A stretch of DNA of 64,000 bases from Heterohyrax brucei (GCA_028571685.1 CM053143.1:8919501-8983500), one strand, 5' to 3'. Shown: positions 11,216 through 22,670, numbered from the stretch's first letter. The notes: a model not told the origin generated them from the sequence alone. Numbers and translations are program-made.

Positions 11216-11530
11216 AAAAGGCACAGGGAAGTTAATTCTATGCAGAATGAACTTTGACCAGGGAGTTTAAGAGGTAGTAAACAGTTGGGAAGATAAGTTC
11301 CCACATCTTTCTTTCTCTGAGGTTAAGCTTTTTGTAACCCTTCCACAGAAATCCCACTAAAGTCCCACGTGTTTAAAGAACACCTGCTGAGCCATATACT
11401 GGCTCTCCGTGATGCGGTCAGTACAGCAAGGCATCAGATTGTATCATACTGCAACTCTTCTTGTCCTATTTTGCTTTTACTCTGTCACAGTCAATATGTA
11501 ATTCCCACACAAACCACTGAAATCCTTGTT
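11216..11530. other. unassigned sequence
   Basis: No recognised repeat or gene. Confidence 0.4.
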
Positions 11531-11531
11531 T

Positions 11532-11960
11532 TATTGATTAAATTGTGGATAACACCCCTCCACCCCCCCCAAAAATTATGTGTTAGGTGTATTTCAATCT
11601 GTATTTAACTCTCATATCTACGGATGTAATCCTGTCTGGAAATAAGAATTTTCTTTGTTACGTTATTTCTTTCTCTGTGGGCATATTCCTCTATGGAAAT
11701 AAGATTGCCATTAATGTGTTAATTAGATCATGGGGGCACAATTTAAATCTAATCACATCTCATTTATAAAAAAGAGCAGATTAGCTGTGGGACAAATAGA
11801 CACCATATGAGGATCATCTACATAATCTGAAGACATCAACATGGCTCAGACTGTGAATTAGACTTTCAGCCTCCATAACTGTGAGAAAACAAATTTCTGT
11901 TCTTTAAAGCCACCCACTGGTGGTATTTCTGTTATAGCAGCATTAGGAAACTAAGACTAA
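11532..11960 (+). repeat. MLT1-like MaLR LTR
   Basis: It starts TAAATTGTGGATAACACCCC with a C run at about 11563-11571. It ends CTCCATAACTGTGAGAAAAC, TTCTGTTCTTTAAAGCCACC and AGCATTAGGAAACTAAGACT, matching the order of MLT1-type LTR ends. There are no internal retroviral genes. The middle is too diverged to check by eye. Confidence 0.55.
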
Positions 11961-12019
11961 GGCGCCTCGTCTTCAGGTCTGCTTTGTAGAGTTCTCCCAT
12001 CCAAAGTCCATATATTGAC

Positions 12020-12215
12020 TAATTTAGTCCTCACAAAAACTCTACAAGGCACATGCTGCTATTTCCCCATTCCCTAGGTGACGAAACTAGACATAGAGGT
12101 TTACATGGCTTGCCCAAGGTTACAGTATTACAGTGCTGCTGGTGGCAGCACTGGATTTGAACACAGACAGTCTGGCTCCAAAATCTAAGCTATTAACCAT
12201 TACCCTCTGCTGCCT
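12020..12215 (-). repeat. MIR SINE
   Basis: Complement of MIR, well preserved: TAGTCCTCACAAAAACTCTA, GGCTTGCCCAAGGTTACAGT, GGATTTGAACACAGACAGTC and CTATTAACCATTACCCTCTG. Confidence 0.8.
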
Positions 12216-12583
12216 CCCTGTATGCAATCTCTTTGGGCTGAGATATGTAGCAATCACTACTCTCTTTCGTTTGCTAAGTGACTTGATCCCAAACAACTGC
12301 TCATCACCATAAGCTTCAAGTTTGAATTTTGGCAAAAGTATAACTTTGTATATGTCAGGGAGCTTTGGAGGTTGTATGTGAAATGTAGACGCTCACAGTT
12401 GAAATCAGTTTCCTAACATTTGTCGTTGAGTGTGGTAAGTCTTATACTTACTTTTCTAAACATTGTATGTTAGCACACACAAACAACAGCCCATATGATG
12501 ATTATATTTTCTGGTCTAAGCTTCAGGATGCCTTGCCTCATGTGTGAGATCTGACAGTTAAGTCTGCAGATGTTCTGAGTGCG
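12216..12583. other. unassigned sequence
   Basis: No recognised repeat or gene. Confidence 0.4.
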
Positions 12584-12702
12584 GCATACCTTGTTGCTGA
12601 ACGTCACTGCGGTCACCTTTGGAGTACTCCCACTGGGAAGCTATGCATCAATGCCAGTGCCTAGTTCACGCTTCAAAGCAATTTTGGAACTCTTTCTGAA
12701 AT
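12584..12702 (-). pseudogene. mariner-like transposase remnant, copy A
   Basis: Translated on the minus strand this gives KEFQNCFEA (stop) TRHWH (stop) CIASQWEYSKGD. That matches the C-terminal pattern of Tc1/mariner-superfamily transposases (EFxxCFxxWxxRWxxCIxxxGxYFEGD). It is an inverted, roughly 80% similar copy of the fragment at 12780-13025. It has stop codons and no terminal repeats that I can see. Confidence 0.6.
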
Positions 12703-12779
12703 GGCCACTGAGCACAGTGGTGAGGTGGCAAGTTAGCAAGGGGGTTTTTAGCCGGTAAATTAATAACTGTATTGGAACA

Positions 12780-13025
12780 CCCTCCCTACTCACATAATCT
12801 GGCCCCCAAAGACTTTTGTTTATCCTGCGATAAAGGAAATATTGAAGACATTTTGATGGCATTCAGGACATCAAGGATAACATGATGACAGCTCTGATGG
12901 TAATTCCAGAAAAAGAATTCCAAAATTGCTTTGAAATGTGGACTAGGCCCTGGCATTGATGCATAGCTTCCCAAGAGGAGTACTTTGGAGGCAGCCATAG
13001 TGATACTCAGCAGCGAGGTAGGTAG
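12780..13025 (+). pseudogene. mariner-like transposase remnant, copy B
   Basis: The plus strand encodes HNLAPKDFCLS at about 12793-12825, a relic of the SPDLAPxDFxLF signature that surrounds the third catalytic acid of mariner-type transposases. After a frameshift it reads FDGIQDIKDNMMTALMV then PEKEFQNCFEMWTRPWH (stop) CIASQEEYFGGSHSD, the C-terminal tail. The DNA-binding domain and first two catalytic acids are missing. It may be a piece of a DNA transposon or of a retrocopied, transposase-derived gene. Confidence 0.65.
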
Positions 13026-13123
13026 CACTTTTTCTGAGACGAATTTGCACACTCTTATGATATGACACCTCAGTACTTCTCCTATGCTGGATGGTAAGTG
13101 ACCCAGGGAATCTGAGACACATA

Positions 13124-13286
13124 AACCAAAACAAACCCACTACCATTGCATCAATGCTGACTCACAGCAGCCCTACAGGATAAAGTAGAACTGCCCCATA
13201 GCTTCCAAGGAATGCCTGGTGGATTGGAACTGCCAACTTTTTGGTTAGTAGTCATAGCACTTAACTACTATGCTGCCAGCATTTCC
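13124..13286 (-). repeat. AfroSINE copy with 13-bp TSD
   Basis: Full-length minus-strand SINE with tail AACCAAAACAAACCCACTAC, body and head complement. It is flanked by perfect 13-base repeats TCTGAGACACATA at 13111-13123 and 13287-13299, so the insertion boundaries are exact. It is slightly shortened in the middle (CATAGCTTCCAAGG). Confidence 0.92.
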
Positions 13287-13306
13287 TCTGAGACACATAG
13301 TCCTGT

Positions 13307-13460
13307 CCCAACACTAAACCCGCTGCCATAGAGTTGATTCTGACTCATAACGACCCTCAAGAACAGAGTAGAGCTGCCCTATAGAGCACCTGGCAGATTG
13401 GAATTGCCGACCCTTTGGTTAAAAGCTGTAGCACTTAACAACTGTGCCACCAGGGTTTCC
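13307..13460 (-). repeat. second AfroSINE, adjacent insertion
   Basis: Another minus-strand SINE begins within 10 bases of the previous TSD. Its own TSD is CACATAGTCCT (13294) and CACATGGTCCT (13461), overlapping the right TSD of the first SINE. The body has lost the TTTCCAAGGA segment between CCTATAGAG and CACCTGG. Confidence 0.88.
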
Positions 13461-13473
13461 CACATGGTCCTAG

Positions 13474-15770
13474 TACATATTTATTATATTTATAAAGCAA
13501 GTAGGTAGAGGAAAAAAGTTCTGGAGGAATTCTTTTTACAGTGCTTTTTGTTAGCATAAAGTTGGATCCCCCGTTTGACCTTCACGTCCCAGGAAACCTG
13601 AGCTTCATTGCTTTGATTTACTCCCATTAATGATGTGGTCGATTAATGTGAAATGCGGGCTTCATGAGGCCTGTCCTTGCACAGGGCTGGAGAGTGCCAT
13701 AGTGAGAGAGTTATACTACCCTTACGCTAAAAATGGTCATTGGAAAAGAACTGGAGACAGCATAAATGATGGTTTACACATCAAAAATCTTTCCGTAGAA
13801 CTGACAAAGAATGTTGAGCGTAATACCTCTTGGGGCTCGGTTCATGTGGTATATAGCAAATATACTTTGAAGTGTCACCATAGAAGTTCTCAGTGTCAAA
13901 ACTTACATGCTTTGGGGAAGATCCCTGAGGTGCTGTCCTTGTGATTAACTGAGAAGACCCTAGAGAAGCTTCAGATATTACCGAATGAAATCTATCTAAC
14001 TGTAATTGGGTCTGTAATAGCAGTTGCATTACTCTGGCTAAACCGTTCCTAGGGCCAGAGTTCAAAACAGTAGTTCTTTTTCCAGAACCAGATATTTGGA
14101 AGAGAAGACAGCAAGATTAAAGTGGTGACCAGTCAGAGATCATCTTGGCTCCATAGTGTATGCCTTCACTGACCACTGAGGAAGGCAGAAAGGATTCATC
14201 GTATTTCTGAGTCTGTCATAAGCAGAAAGGAGACCATTGGGTGCGAACATATATGTGACTCACGGGCTGAGGACAGGTGCTGGCTCTCTAAAGCCAGTGC
14301 TTTCCTCAACTCCAAGTTCCTCTCAGCCTTTGTGTGCTTTCCAGGGCCATTATGTGTCATTTGTTTGGTTTTCATCTTTCTGAGATAATATGGCAAAGCC
14401 CAAGACTACAGCTGTGCCTCTATTCTAGTCCCTTCAGGTTTTTGTCTAATGCAGAGAAATTCACTATTAAACATGATATCTTCTGGATATGGCTGGGAGA
14501 GCCAAATGGATGGCCGTGTCACCTGGCTTTTAAAAGAGGCTTAAATGCTGAAAGATCAGTTTGGAAGCCCCACATATTTTGTCACTGACACCAAGCTGGG
14601 AAAGAAGCTAAAATATTTTGATCACTGGCTCTGGGCATTTGTGGCAGATGGTCTCTTCAGCAGTATTCTGCTTGGGAGGGGAGGAGTGGGGGATGAGAAG
14701 AGGTTATCCAAATAGAATATATGAAGTCAAAGAGATGGAAACTTGGCCTTATTTTATAGGCTTCATGCCAAATTTTGAAACACCATGCATCTCCAGTCAG
14801 GCAGGGAGAGGCTCCCATTCTGAACAGTGTGACAGGGAGGATAATCCACTAAAACACTCTACTGGGAGCATTCGATGGGTTGGATACTTAGGACCCAGGG
14901 AGCCTGAAGAGGATGGAAAAACACATACACCCACACCATAGTTCCTGAAGTGGTGGGCTTTGACTTGGGCCAGTGTAAACTATTGGTGGGAAGAACATTG
15001 TCAGGGGCACATGTCTATGTAATAGGCTTTGAGAAAGGCAGCCAAGAAAAGAGCTGAATCATCTGACTTCACCTTAGGTGACTGCATGGAGCTATAATCC
15101 TCGGTCTGGCTCCATGTCTCAAGACCTAGATGCTGCTTCCTGGCTGGCTGGAGGCTGGCTGGCAGGTGTCCAGAGACTGATTTGCTTTGAAGATTTGATT
15201 CCACCCCAACTCTTCACCAAACAACCATTATAATAATATAAATGCACTCAGAAAAAGCGTGAGACACCATAAGCTACCAACTAGAGCTGGGGCTCTTTGA
15301 GGTCACAGCCTCTGCCAATTTAGCTCACTTGGGTTTTCTGTTTCATATTATTTATTTATTTTCCTGGTAACAGCAGCTTTTCTGTGAAAACTCATGATCC
15401 AATCATTTTTTCCCAGAGCCCAATGAGTATAAAAGTCAGCATTGGAGGTATGGCTATAGAATGACCTCAGTGTCTTTGGAATGGACCCCCAATGCCCACC
15501 GGGCCCCCTGGTGGAGGCAATCTCCCCAGTCAGCTTCAGACTTTGGAGGTCTTGACTTAAAAGTTTTCTGACTGAACTTTCTGTCATCTCTGACAGCACA
15601 GTCCAAGCTGGCGTCCGTTACTAGGAATGCTCGTGAGCATTAGTATCTACACAATGAACAACTCAGGCAATGATTAGCGCAGGTGATGATATTTCTGAGC
15701 AGCAGACATATGCCAAGAGTTGTTAGAAGAGTGGGGGAAGAGATGAGAAAAAACTGGCTTCCAAGGTAGC
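13474..15770. other. unassigned sequence
   Basis: A 2.3-kb stretch with no recognised repeat. Open frames of 104 codons at 13630-13944 and 107 codons at 14618-14941 show no recognisable domain or splice context, and I do not call them genes. Confidence 0.5.
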
Positions 15771-15922
15771 CAGAATAAACCGGTAACCATAGAGTTGCGT
15801 GTTAGTGTAGAACTGTAGTGGATTGGTAGGCTTTTATTCACAGGCTCTTCTGGATGGATTTGAACCACCAACTTCCTATTAATAGCTGAGGGCTTAACTG
15901 TTTGTGTCACCAGTGGACTCTC
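15771..15922 (-). repeat. diverged AfroSINE copy
   Basis: Body and head complement are present in order (GGTAACCATAGAGTTGCGTG, ATGGATTTGAACCACCAACT, TTTGTGTCACCAGTGG), with strong divergence in the middle. Confidence 0.6.
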
Positions 15923-16139
15923 AAGGAGTATACTGCCTATTTCTTTTTCTCTTGATGTAAAAAAGACTGATCAAAGCCACAGGGTAACCGCTCAGAGGCA
16001 GTTGTTTCAGATTCCTGGCTTGCATACTGTTCCCCTAACTATAAACAGAAGAGTGATAGTAAGTGAAGAAAACGAATTTTCTTTTTTGGCAAGTTCCAGT
16101 AATAACTGTATTGACTGCATACTGCAGCTTACAACGCAC

Positions 16140-16310
16140 ATTTTTGTGTGTTATCTTTACAAAAGCAAGTATGAATGTTGTACTTTAGAGATGTGGAAAC
16201 TGAGGTTAAAAATGTAGGTGACTTGCCCAAAGTTAGAGAGCACAATGGCAAAGCTGGGACACAAACCCAGAGTCTGTGATACCACGTCTGGTGTTCTCCC
16301 TCCTTTTCCC
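16140..16310 (-). repeat. MIR SINE
   Basis: Complement of the MIR core: GAGATGTGGAAACTGAGGTT, GGTGACTTGCCCAAAGTTAG, AGCTGGGACACAAACCCAGA. Confidence 0.75.
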
Positions 16311-16734
16311 CAGCAGCCTCACTTATGTAGACAAAGTGCTAAGTGAGCACATCACCGTGGAGCCTGTAGATTTTCAGCTAGGGAACGTTTAAAATGGAAA
16401 TGCTTAAGTACAAAATGAGGCTAATTGACCCCATTTGTGGAGGGAGAGAGTTTGCAGAGAAAAGCAATACTAACAGCCAAGACAAGTCTAACCTGAGAAG
16501 GAGAGGTCCTTTCTAGCCTGTCTTCTCTGATTCTGGAACAAAGAGGTAACAGGACCAAACAAAATTTTGCACATTTCTGACAGACATTACCCATGAGTTT
16601 CTCTGCTTTTCGGTGGCTACACAGTTTAGGTCCTGGGAGGGAGAGGAGAGAGGAAGGTTGAGTTCTTCCTGTCCTTCCTTAAGCCTTTAACAGAAGCTTC
16701 TGAAAAACTTCCAAAGTGACAGAAAATGTTCACG
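16311..16734. other. unassigned sequence
   Basis: No recognised repeat or gene. Confidence 0.4.
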
Positions 16735-16995
16735 TTTTCTTCTATTTTCCTTTTCTTTCAACTTTTGTACAATTTCTGACACATAGAAAAATAATAAGAA
16801 TACAGTACAGAATTCAAATATGTCTCCCACCCAGATTTCCTGTTAACATTTTACTTATATTCTCCTTTTCTCTTTTTCTCCCTGCATATACACATGTACA
16901 CACGCATACACACCAACACCCCTACACATTTTTTTCTGAACTTTTTGAGAGTAAATTTTGACACAATACCACCTTATTTCTAAGTACTTAACTGA
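16735..16995 (-). repeat. probable old L1 fragment
   Basis: The plus strand CTGAACTTTTTGAGAGTAAA followed by CACAATACCACCTTATTTCT and CTAAGTACTTAACTGA resembles the complement of an old L1 3' region. A CA-rich patch lies at about 16885-16925. Low identity makes this tentative. Confidence 0.4.
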
Positions 16996-17320
16996 ATGAG
17001 ATCGGTACTTCCTGGAGGAGGAACGAGGTATAGGAATCGGGTAGGAAGGATGGGTAGTCAGAATGGGATAAAAGGAATTAGTAGTATACCATTTTAATAC
17101 AATTCTGATATTTGGATGAAGATGAAAACTTAAAATGGAATATAAAAAGAAACAAATGAACTATATTTTAAATGAAAACTATATAGTAAAAGAGGTAAAA
17201 CAAAAACAATGAAAAACGTTTTTGAGTATATTATTGGGACTGATATCATCAGGTAAAGGACAGAAAGAACTCTAGTTATACACCAAACTCTGGTTAGTAG
17301 TTTTATTTTTCATAGAGGTG
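16996..17320. other. unassigned AT-rich sequence
   Basis: No recognised repeat or gene. Confidence 0.4.
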
Positions 17321-17814
17321 TTGTCGTTAGGTGTCCTCGAGTCGGTTCCGACTCATAGCGACCCTATGAACAACAGAATGAAACACTGCCTGGTCTTGCA
17401 CCTTGTCCACAATTGTTTTTATGCTTAAGCCCCTTGTTGCAGCCACTGTGTCAGTCCATCTCGTTGACCGTCTTCCTCTTTTTTGATGACCCTCCACTTT
17501 GCCAAGCATGATGTTCTTTTTCAGGGACTGATCCTTCCTGACAACAGGTCCAAAGTATGTACAATGCAGTCTTGCCATGTTGGCTTCCAAGGAGCACTCT
17601 GGCTGTACTTCTTCCAGAGCAGATCTATTTGTTCTTTGGGTGGTCTGTGTTATATTAGCTTTCTTCTCCAACACCATGATTCAAAGGCATCAATTCTGCT
17701 GTCTTCTTTGTTCATGGTCCAGCTTTCGCATACATGTGATGTGACTGAAAGTATCACGGTTTGGGTCAGGTGCATTTTATTCTTCAAGGTTACATTTCTT
17801 TACTTTTGAATAGT
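17321..17814 (-). mobile_element. RTE LINE, short 5'-truncated copy
   Basis: This minus-strand copy has an intact 3' tail (TTGTCGTTAGGTGTCCTCGA on the plus strand) and the C-terminal part of the polymerase. Its minus-strand frame is open for 116 codons (17327-17677) and includes LGKVEGHQKRGRRSTRWTDT and HRVAMSRNRLEDT, the BovB/RTE C-terminal pattern. It is the least diverged RTE copy here. ATAGAGGT occurs just before (17313) and just after (17816), a probable short TSD. Confidence 0.92.
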
Positions 17815-18469
17815 TTATAGAGGTAGCACAAGATATTTTCTGTATGTTCCAAGATTGAGTAAATAAATAAATACGTGGTGGAAAATTGGGATCCTTATTT
17901 CTCACTATTTGAGAAGGAAATTATGAACATTTAAAAAACATTGAATAAACTCTATGGTATTTGATGGGAACTGGAAATATCAGTGGGATGTCATGATGTG
18001 AAAATACAAACTCACATCTCTATTTTTTCATTTTCTCCACTGAGAGAACCTAGAAATAATAACACTGTGGTGACAAGGACCACATCTAGTGCCCAGATCT
18101 TGTTTTCCAAGCCTCATTTAAAAGAAACCAGGGATTTTTTGGAAGATAACTGATTCCAGGGCTGAACCCAGAAGTAAGGAAGTTCTCAAAGACCAACAGG
18201 GGTGTGTCAAAACCAGCTTGAGGAAACCACCCTGGGAATTATTCTTCTGATTAATTTTTATTTGACCATCAAAATAAATAATGATAATAATAGATTATAA
18301 TCAATGAAAAATTGAAATTTATGAGTCTATACTGATACACATGTTTTAAAAAGAAGAAAAAGTCACTCCTTACAGCAGAAACCTGGCCAACAAATGTAGA
18401 AGAAACAATGTATTTAGAAGATATACAATTAAACAGCTAACAGAGACACAATTGATTCAGACAGTATCA
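17815..18469. other. unassigned AT-rich sequence
   Basis: No recognised repeat or gene. Confidence 0.4.
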
Positions 18470-19390
18470 CCTTGTGATGGCTGTGCTTGCATTAAAACAA
18501 TATACCACTAATTCCTTTTATCCTGTTCCATTTTCCCATCCTTTCTACCCAAATCCTGTACCTCATTTCTTTTCCAGGAAGTATCAGTCTCATTCATTTT
18601 TGTTTATCTTTGCTGCATTTCTTTTGGAACAAATAAGTAGATTTAGGCATATTTTCACATATATCCTTTTTACACAAAATGTAGCATACTGTGGATACTC
18701 AGACCTTGCTACTTTTATTCATTAACAAGTTGTTTTAAATTGTTCATCATCAATTCATACATATATTCCTTATCAGTTTTTCTATAGCTTCATAGTATTC
18801 CATTATGCAGACACAAGTTTCATGGAACCACTATGCTTTTCACCAATATTTCTAATATTTTACAATGAAAAATAATGCTGTAACAAATAAACCAGTGCAC
18901 ATGTGTTTTCATCTTGTTGGAGTAGTAACTTCAGGATGAATTTCTAGAAGTGGGACTGCTAAGTTAAAAGATAAACACAGATGCTGTTTTTTTAGGTGTT
19001 ACCAAATTCCCTTCATAAGACTTGAATCAATTTGCAATAACATCAGCAATGTATGAGAGGTTCCCTTCCCTACAGCTTTGCCAACAGAGTATGTTATATT
19101 TCTTCACTTTGTTAATCTGATAGGTGAGAAAGATATCTTGGTATAACTTGAATTTACATTTGTCATATTATGAGTGTGATTAAACATCTCTTCATATGGC
19201 TAAGGTCTATTTTTATTTGTGTCTTTTCTTTGAGTTGTCTATTCATATTTTTTATCCATTCTTAGTTTGTGTTTGTGTATTTTATTTTCTCTTGACTTTT
19301 AGGAGTTTTTCAAACACTAGGGACTTAGCTCTTTATCCACGGTTGGTGTTGCAAATATTTTCACAGAGCGGGTCAGCTGTCTGATGTCTG
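18470..19390 (-). repeat. old L1 fragment (L1M-type)
   Basis: The plus strand is the complement of L1 ORF2 3'/3' UTR: CTTCATAGTATTCCATTATG, GATGAATTTCTAGAAGTGGG, CAGCAATGTATGAGAGGTTC, GTTAATCTGATAGGTGAGAA and ATTATGAGTGTGATTAAACA. No frame survives. Confidence 0.7.
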
Positions 19391-19500
19391 CTGTGGCCCA
19401 CATACAAAGAAATGGGAATCTGGAAACAAAAAGTTTAAACATTTAAATTGTGTTTAAACTGTTGTATGCTCAGTAATCATGTTTATCCCATATGTGTTAC

Positions 19501-19664
19501 AAACCTGTACCCATTACTTTCCAGTGGATCTTGACTCATAGCAACCCTGCAGGACAGAATGGAACTGTCCCATAGGGTTTCCTAGATGCTTCTGGAGGAT
19601 TTGAACTGCTAACTGTTGGTTAGCAGCCTTAATAGCTCTTAACCACTATGCCACTAGGATTTCT
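19501..19664 (-). repeat. AfroSINE copy
   Basis: Full-length minus-strand SINE. A likely TSD is ATATGTGTTACAAA before the tail and ATATGTTACAAA after the head, with a 2-base difference. Confidence 0.88.
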
Positions 19665-20212
19665 TATATGTTACAAAGGTAGGTAAATGTTAACTAAAAT
19701 ATGAATTGATAAAATTTCATAGAGGGTTCACAGCTTTCCCAGACAATTTATTCTATTTAAATACTAGAATAAAAAAATATAGATAATGCAAGCAGAAAGA
19801 AATAAATGTGCCAAGTTAAAGGGTTTCCAGTTTTTCCCCCTTTTCCGTATTTTTCTGTTTATCACCTTTACCAGCAATTGTCTTTAAACTAGCAGCACTG
19901 ATACGCATGTTCATTTTTAACTAACAAATGCTGACTTGCTGCTCTTCCTCAATTTTCTCACACTCTTCTTGAAATGTAGCATGTTTCCTCCTTTCCCTCG
20001 CTAATTACCTGTACATTTCCATGATTTGTTTGTTTGTTTGGTCCTATAACTGTGCTTTTACAAACTACTGCTTTCCTCATGCACTTGCTCTGTAAGTCCT
20101 TCTTGTAACATGTTTAAAAATCTCTTCTCTTTAGGATGATTGTTTCTCATTTGGTTAGTGAAGTGACACTAAGAGCATGAAAGCATGTAGTATTTAGCAA
20201 AGTGTGCAACCA
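19665..20212. other. unassigned sequence
   Basis: No repeat recognised. A minus-strand AATAAA (plus-strand TTTATT at 19747-19752) lies about 460 bases downstream of the open frame at 20213-20560. AATAAA is common in AT-rich DNA. Confidence 0.4.
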
Positions 20213-20560
20213 TTACAGGAGCTTCTGGAAATAAGCTCTGAAAGTGTCAGAGTCTTTACTGAGGTCTTTGTCACTGGCCACGGAAGGTAGGCTGGGCAGA
20301 ACGTGCACTGTGGAGCCACTAGGCTGCACTTTCTGTTTCTTTTCAATGATTAGATAAAGGTGGCTTTGAGAGGTATTCGGAGCCGGTTCCTGGGACCTTT
20401 CATCACTTTCTTTCCCACCATCAACCCACCATAAACACACTCTTACACATAGCACAGTAAATGCAAAGGAAATACGGAAATTACCAAGAGAGTATTCTGA
20501 AATTACTGAAGAAAGAAAAAAAGAGGTCAAGTCTGGAAGAAAGAAGAAAAGAGAATACAA
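20213..20560 (-). other. unassigned 115-codon open frame, candidate terminal exon
   Basis: This is the longest open frame outside recognised repeats. The minus strand holds two acceptor-like pyrimidine tracts (TTTCTTCTTTCTTCCAG and TTTTTCTTTCTTCAG). These are followed by a hydrophobic stretch (ISFAFTVLCVRVCLWW) and a polar tail rich in Ser, Lys and Asp that ends FRAYFQKLL at a TAA. Third codon positions in the last 40 codons are G/C-rich against an AT-rich background. I recognise no family. It could be the last exon of a membrane protein, a pseudogene piece, or chance. Confidence 0.2.
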
Positions 20561-21811
20561 ATCTATCCATTTTGCTTTTATGGTTTCATTAAGAGGTGCT
20601 GATTTGAGATACTGACTAAATATGCCAAGAGATTAAATTTCTGGGAATCATGATTTTCAGTAGGAAAGAATAAAAACAGCAATAAAAAAAAGGCTAAAAA
20701 CAAAGCATGTATTTCCCATATCCTCACAGATTGCCAAGATTAGGAAATCCATAAACGTGGAATCATACAGAGTGAATTTGTGGGCTATCACTGATTCATC
20801 CCAGTCCTCCTGTATATTGGCTCTTGGAGATGATGTGTCAGAAGAGAGATCAACACGACAGACATTGATTAAAGGACTGCTATCTGAAAGTAGTTATAAC
20901 TGTTGCTGTAGAGCCAAATTTTCTTTTTCTCTATGTTGGTAATTTTATGGTTCATGATGTATTTTGGAAGGAAATACAAAAAGTTAGGTGATGGAGACCT
21001 TGTAAAAATACAGATTCCTTTAATTTATGTACCTAAGTCCTTCATAAAAGATTATTTAGTTTCTCTGTACATAGGGTAGAGAACAATGAATAATTCAATA
21101 ATTTTGAAGGATTCGACTTTGAAATAAGAGCTACAGACATGGAACAGCACTGTAGTTATAAAAAGAAACTAAAAATAGCTTACATGTGACTAAAACCAAT
21201 CTGAACACAAGTTCATGCAATTCTTTTTTTCCCCCTGAGGGTTGTAGGGACCTCTCTGTTATACAGTTCCCTAAAGTGGACAACTGAGAGATAGAATCTG
21301 GCTGAGCAACTTCCATCCCCCGTAGTTCTCACCTCCCAGAGTCCTTGCTGCTCAGATAGCCTTTGGGGGTTTACTCGCAAAATGACTGACTCAAGTCTGG
21401 CTATTCGCCAGACATAGAAAAAGTAAGTCACCTGAGCCACCTGAAATAGAAGGTGTGAGGACTACCTCTTGCTGCTGTAATCTGTCTACTCTTAGCTTTC
21501 TCTAATTTTCTCTCTCTCCTGTCTCAGGTAGTCACAAACTGATGATAAACATCACTACCTATAATGGCAGTTTCCCATTCTTTCAGAGATCTCTAATTTT
21601 TACAGATTTTTTGTGTGTGTGTGCCCTACCTACCTTGCTCTTCCCCACACGTAATTAAAGCATACCCACTGGGGGAAAAATTAGGAACTGCTAGCACCCT
21701 CCTGTTCAGTGAGATGACAGCTCACTTACGCTGAAGATTTCTTCTGTTTTTTTCTTACCTGTCTTTTGGTTATATAGACTACAGTTTATGTAGATGATTT
21801 AAGAGGGAGTT
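20561..21811. other. unassigned sequence
   Basis: No recognised repeat or gene. Confidence 0.45.
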
Positions 21812-21975
21812 TCTAAAGCTTTAACATGCATATGAAGGCAGAATCCAGAGATTTTGTTAAAATGAAGATTCTAATTCAATATTTCCGGGTGAGGCTTAAG
21901 ATTCTGCATCTCTAACAGGTTCCCAGGTGGCATCGATGCTGGTTTACGGACTACGTTTTGGTTAGAAAGTGCCTG
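21812..21975. repeat. hAT-Charlie MITE (MER5/MER20 type)
   Basis: The segments GAGATTTTGTTAAAATGAAG, ATTCTAATTCAATATTTCCG, GATTCTGCATCTCTAACAGG and TTCCCAGGTGGCATCGATGC match the order of short non-autonomous hAT elements of the MER5/MER20 group. Terminal repeats are too eroded to place the ends exactly. Confidence 0.6.
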
Positions 21976-22169
21976 GGTAATGATAGTTGATTCTGATCAG
22001 GCTGTTCTGGTACTTTTTAGGAAGCTCTTGTGGCCTCAGTTGCTGACTGCTCATCTGTCAATAGTCTGAAGTTTTAGTCCCCAGACTGGGATCCCATTGA
22101 CAGTTTTAGCTCACTCAGTATTCTGTTCCACTCAGTGTTTCTGTCATGTGTGTTTCTTCACTTTATATG

Positions 22170-22345
22170 TATCCGCTTCATCTTTACATAAACCGTAGCT
22201 TTATTATCTCTGTTCTGCCAGAGAAGAAGCTGAGACTTTGAAAAGTTAAATAACTTGTTCAATAATATGCAACTACATATCAAAACCAAGAAATAAACCT
22301 GTTTGATTCGATTTCTTCCCAACCTCTTTTCCCCAATGGATCCTT
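22170..22345 (-). repeat. MIR-type SINE
   Basis: Complement of MIR with AAGAAGCTGAGACTTTGAAA and AAATAACTTGTTCAATAATA blocks. Diverged. Confidence 0.55.
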
Positions 22346-22507
22346 CTAGTGTAACAATATCTTGCACGCTAGTCTAATATTTATCAAACCCACATGGAAG
22401 TTCTTTAATATGGTAGCAATAAGTCAAGTTTTTAGGGTAGTGTTAGGCCCAGTGCTGACGGAGGACTTTACCTGCTTTGTCCTGTGACTTCTCACATCTA
22501 CCCAAAA

Positions 22508-22558
22508 GCCAAGCCAAGTGCCATCAAGTCGGATCCGACTCATGGTGACCCTAGGAGG
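22508..22558 (-). repeat. SINE/RTE tail fragment, about 50 bp
   Basis: Only the tail is present: GCCAAGCCAAGTGCCATCAA, then GTCGGATCCGACTCATGGTG. It sits inside a MIR whose sequence resumes at once (GGAGGTAACTATTACTG). This is an extreme 5' truncation. No clear TSD was found. Confidence 0.75.
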
Positions 22559-22670
22559 TAACTATTACTGTTACTTAGACTTGAAAGCATTAAGAGGTGA
22601 AACAAGCTGGGTTTGGAACTATGGGCTGTTCACCCCCAAGCCCAAGCTGTTAACCGAACCTTAGGTTGTG
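22559..22670 (-). repeat. MIR SINE
   Basis: Complement of MIR: GGAGGTAACTATTACTGTTA, then AGAGGTGAAACAAGCTGGGT, and CCCAAGCTGTTAACCGAACC. It is split on the left by the SINE-tail insertion. Confidence 0.6.

Noticed and set aside
13630-13944. 104-codon plus-strand open frame
   Set aside because: It overlaps an antisense frame of similar length and shows no domain, splice context or codon bias. It is expected by chance in 64 kb.
14618-14941. 107-codon plus-strand open frame
   Set aside because: No recognisable motif, and no acceptor or donor at sensible positions.
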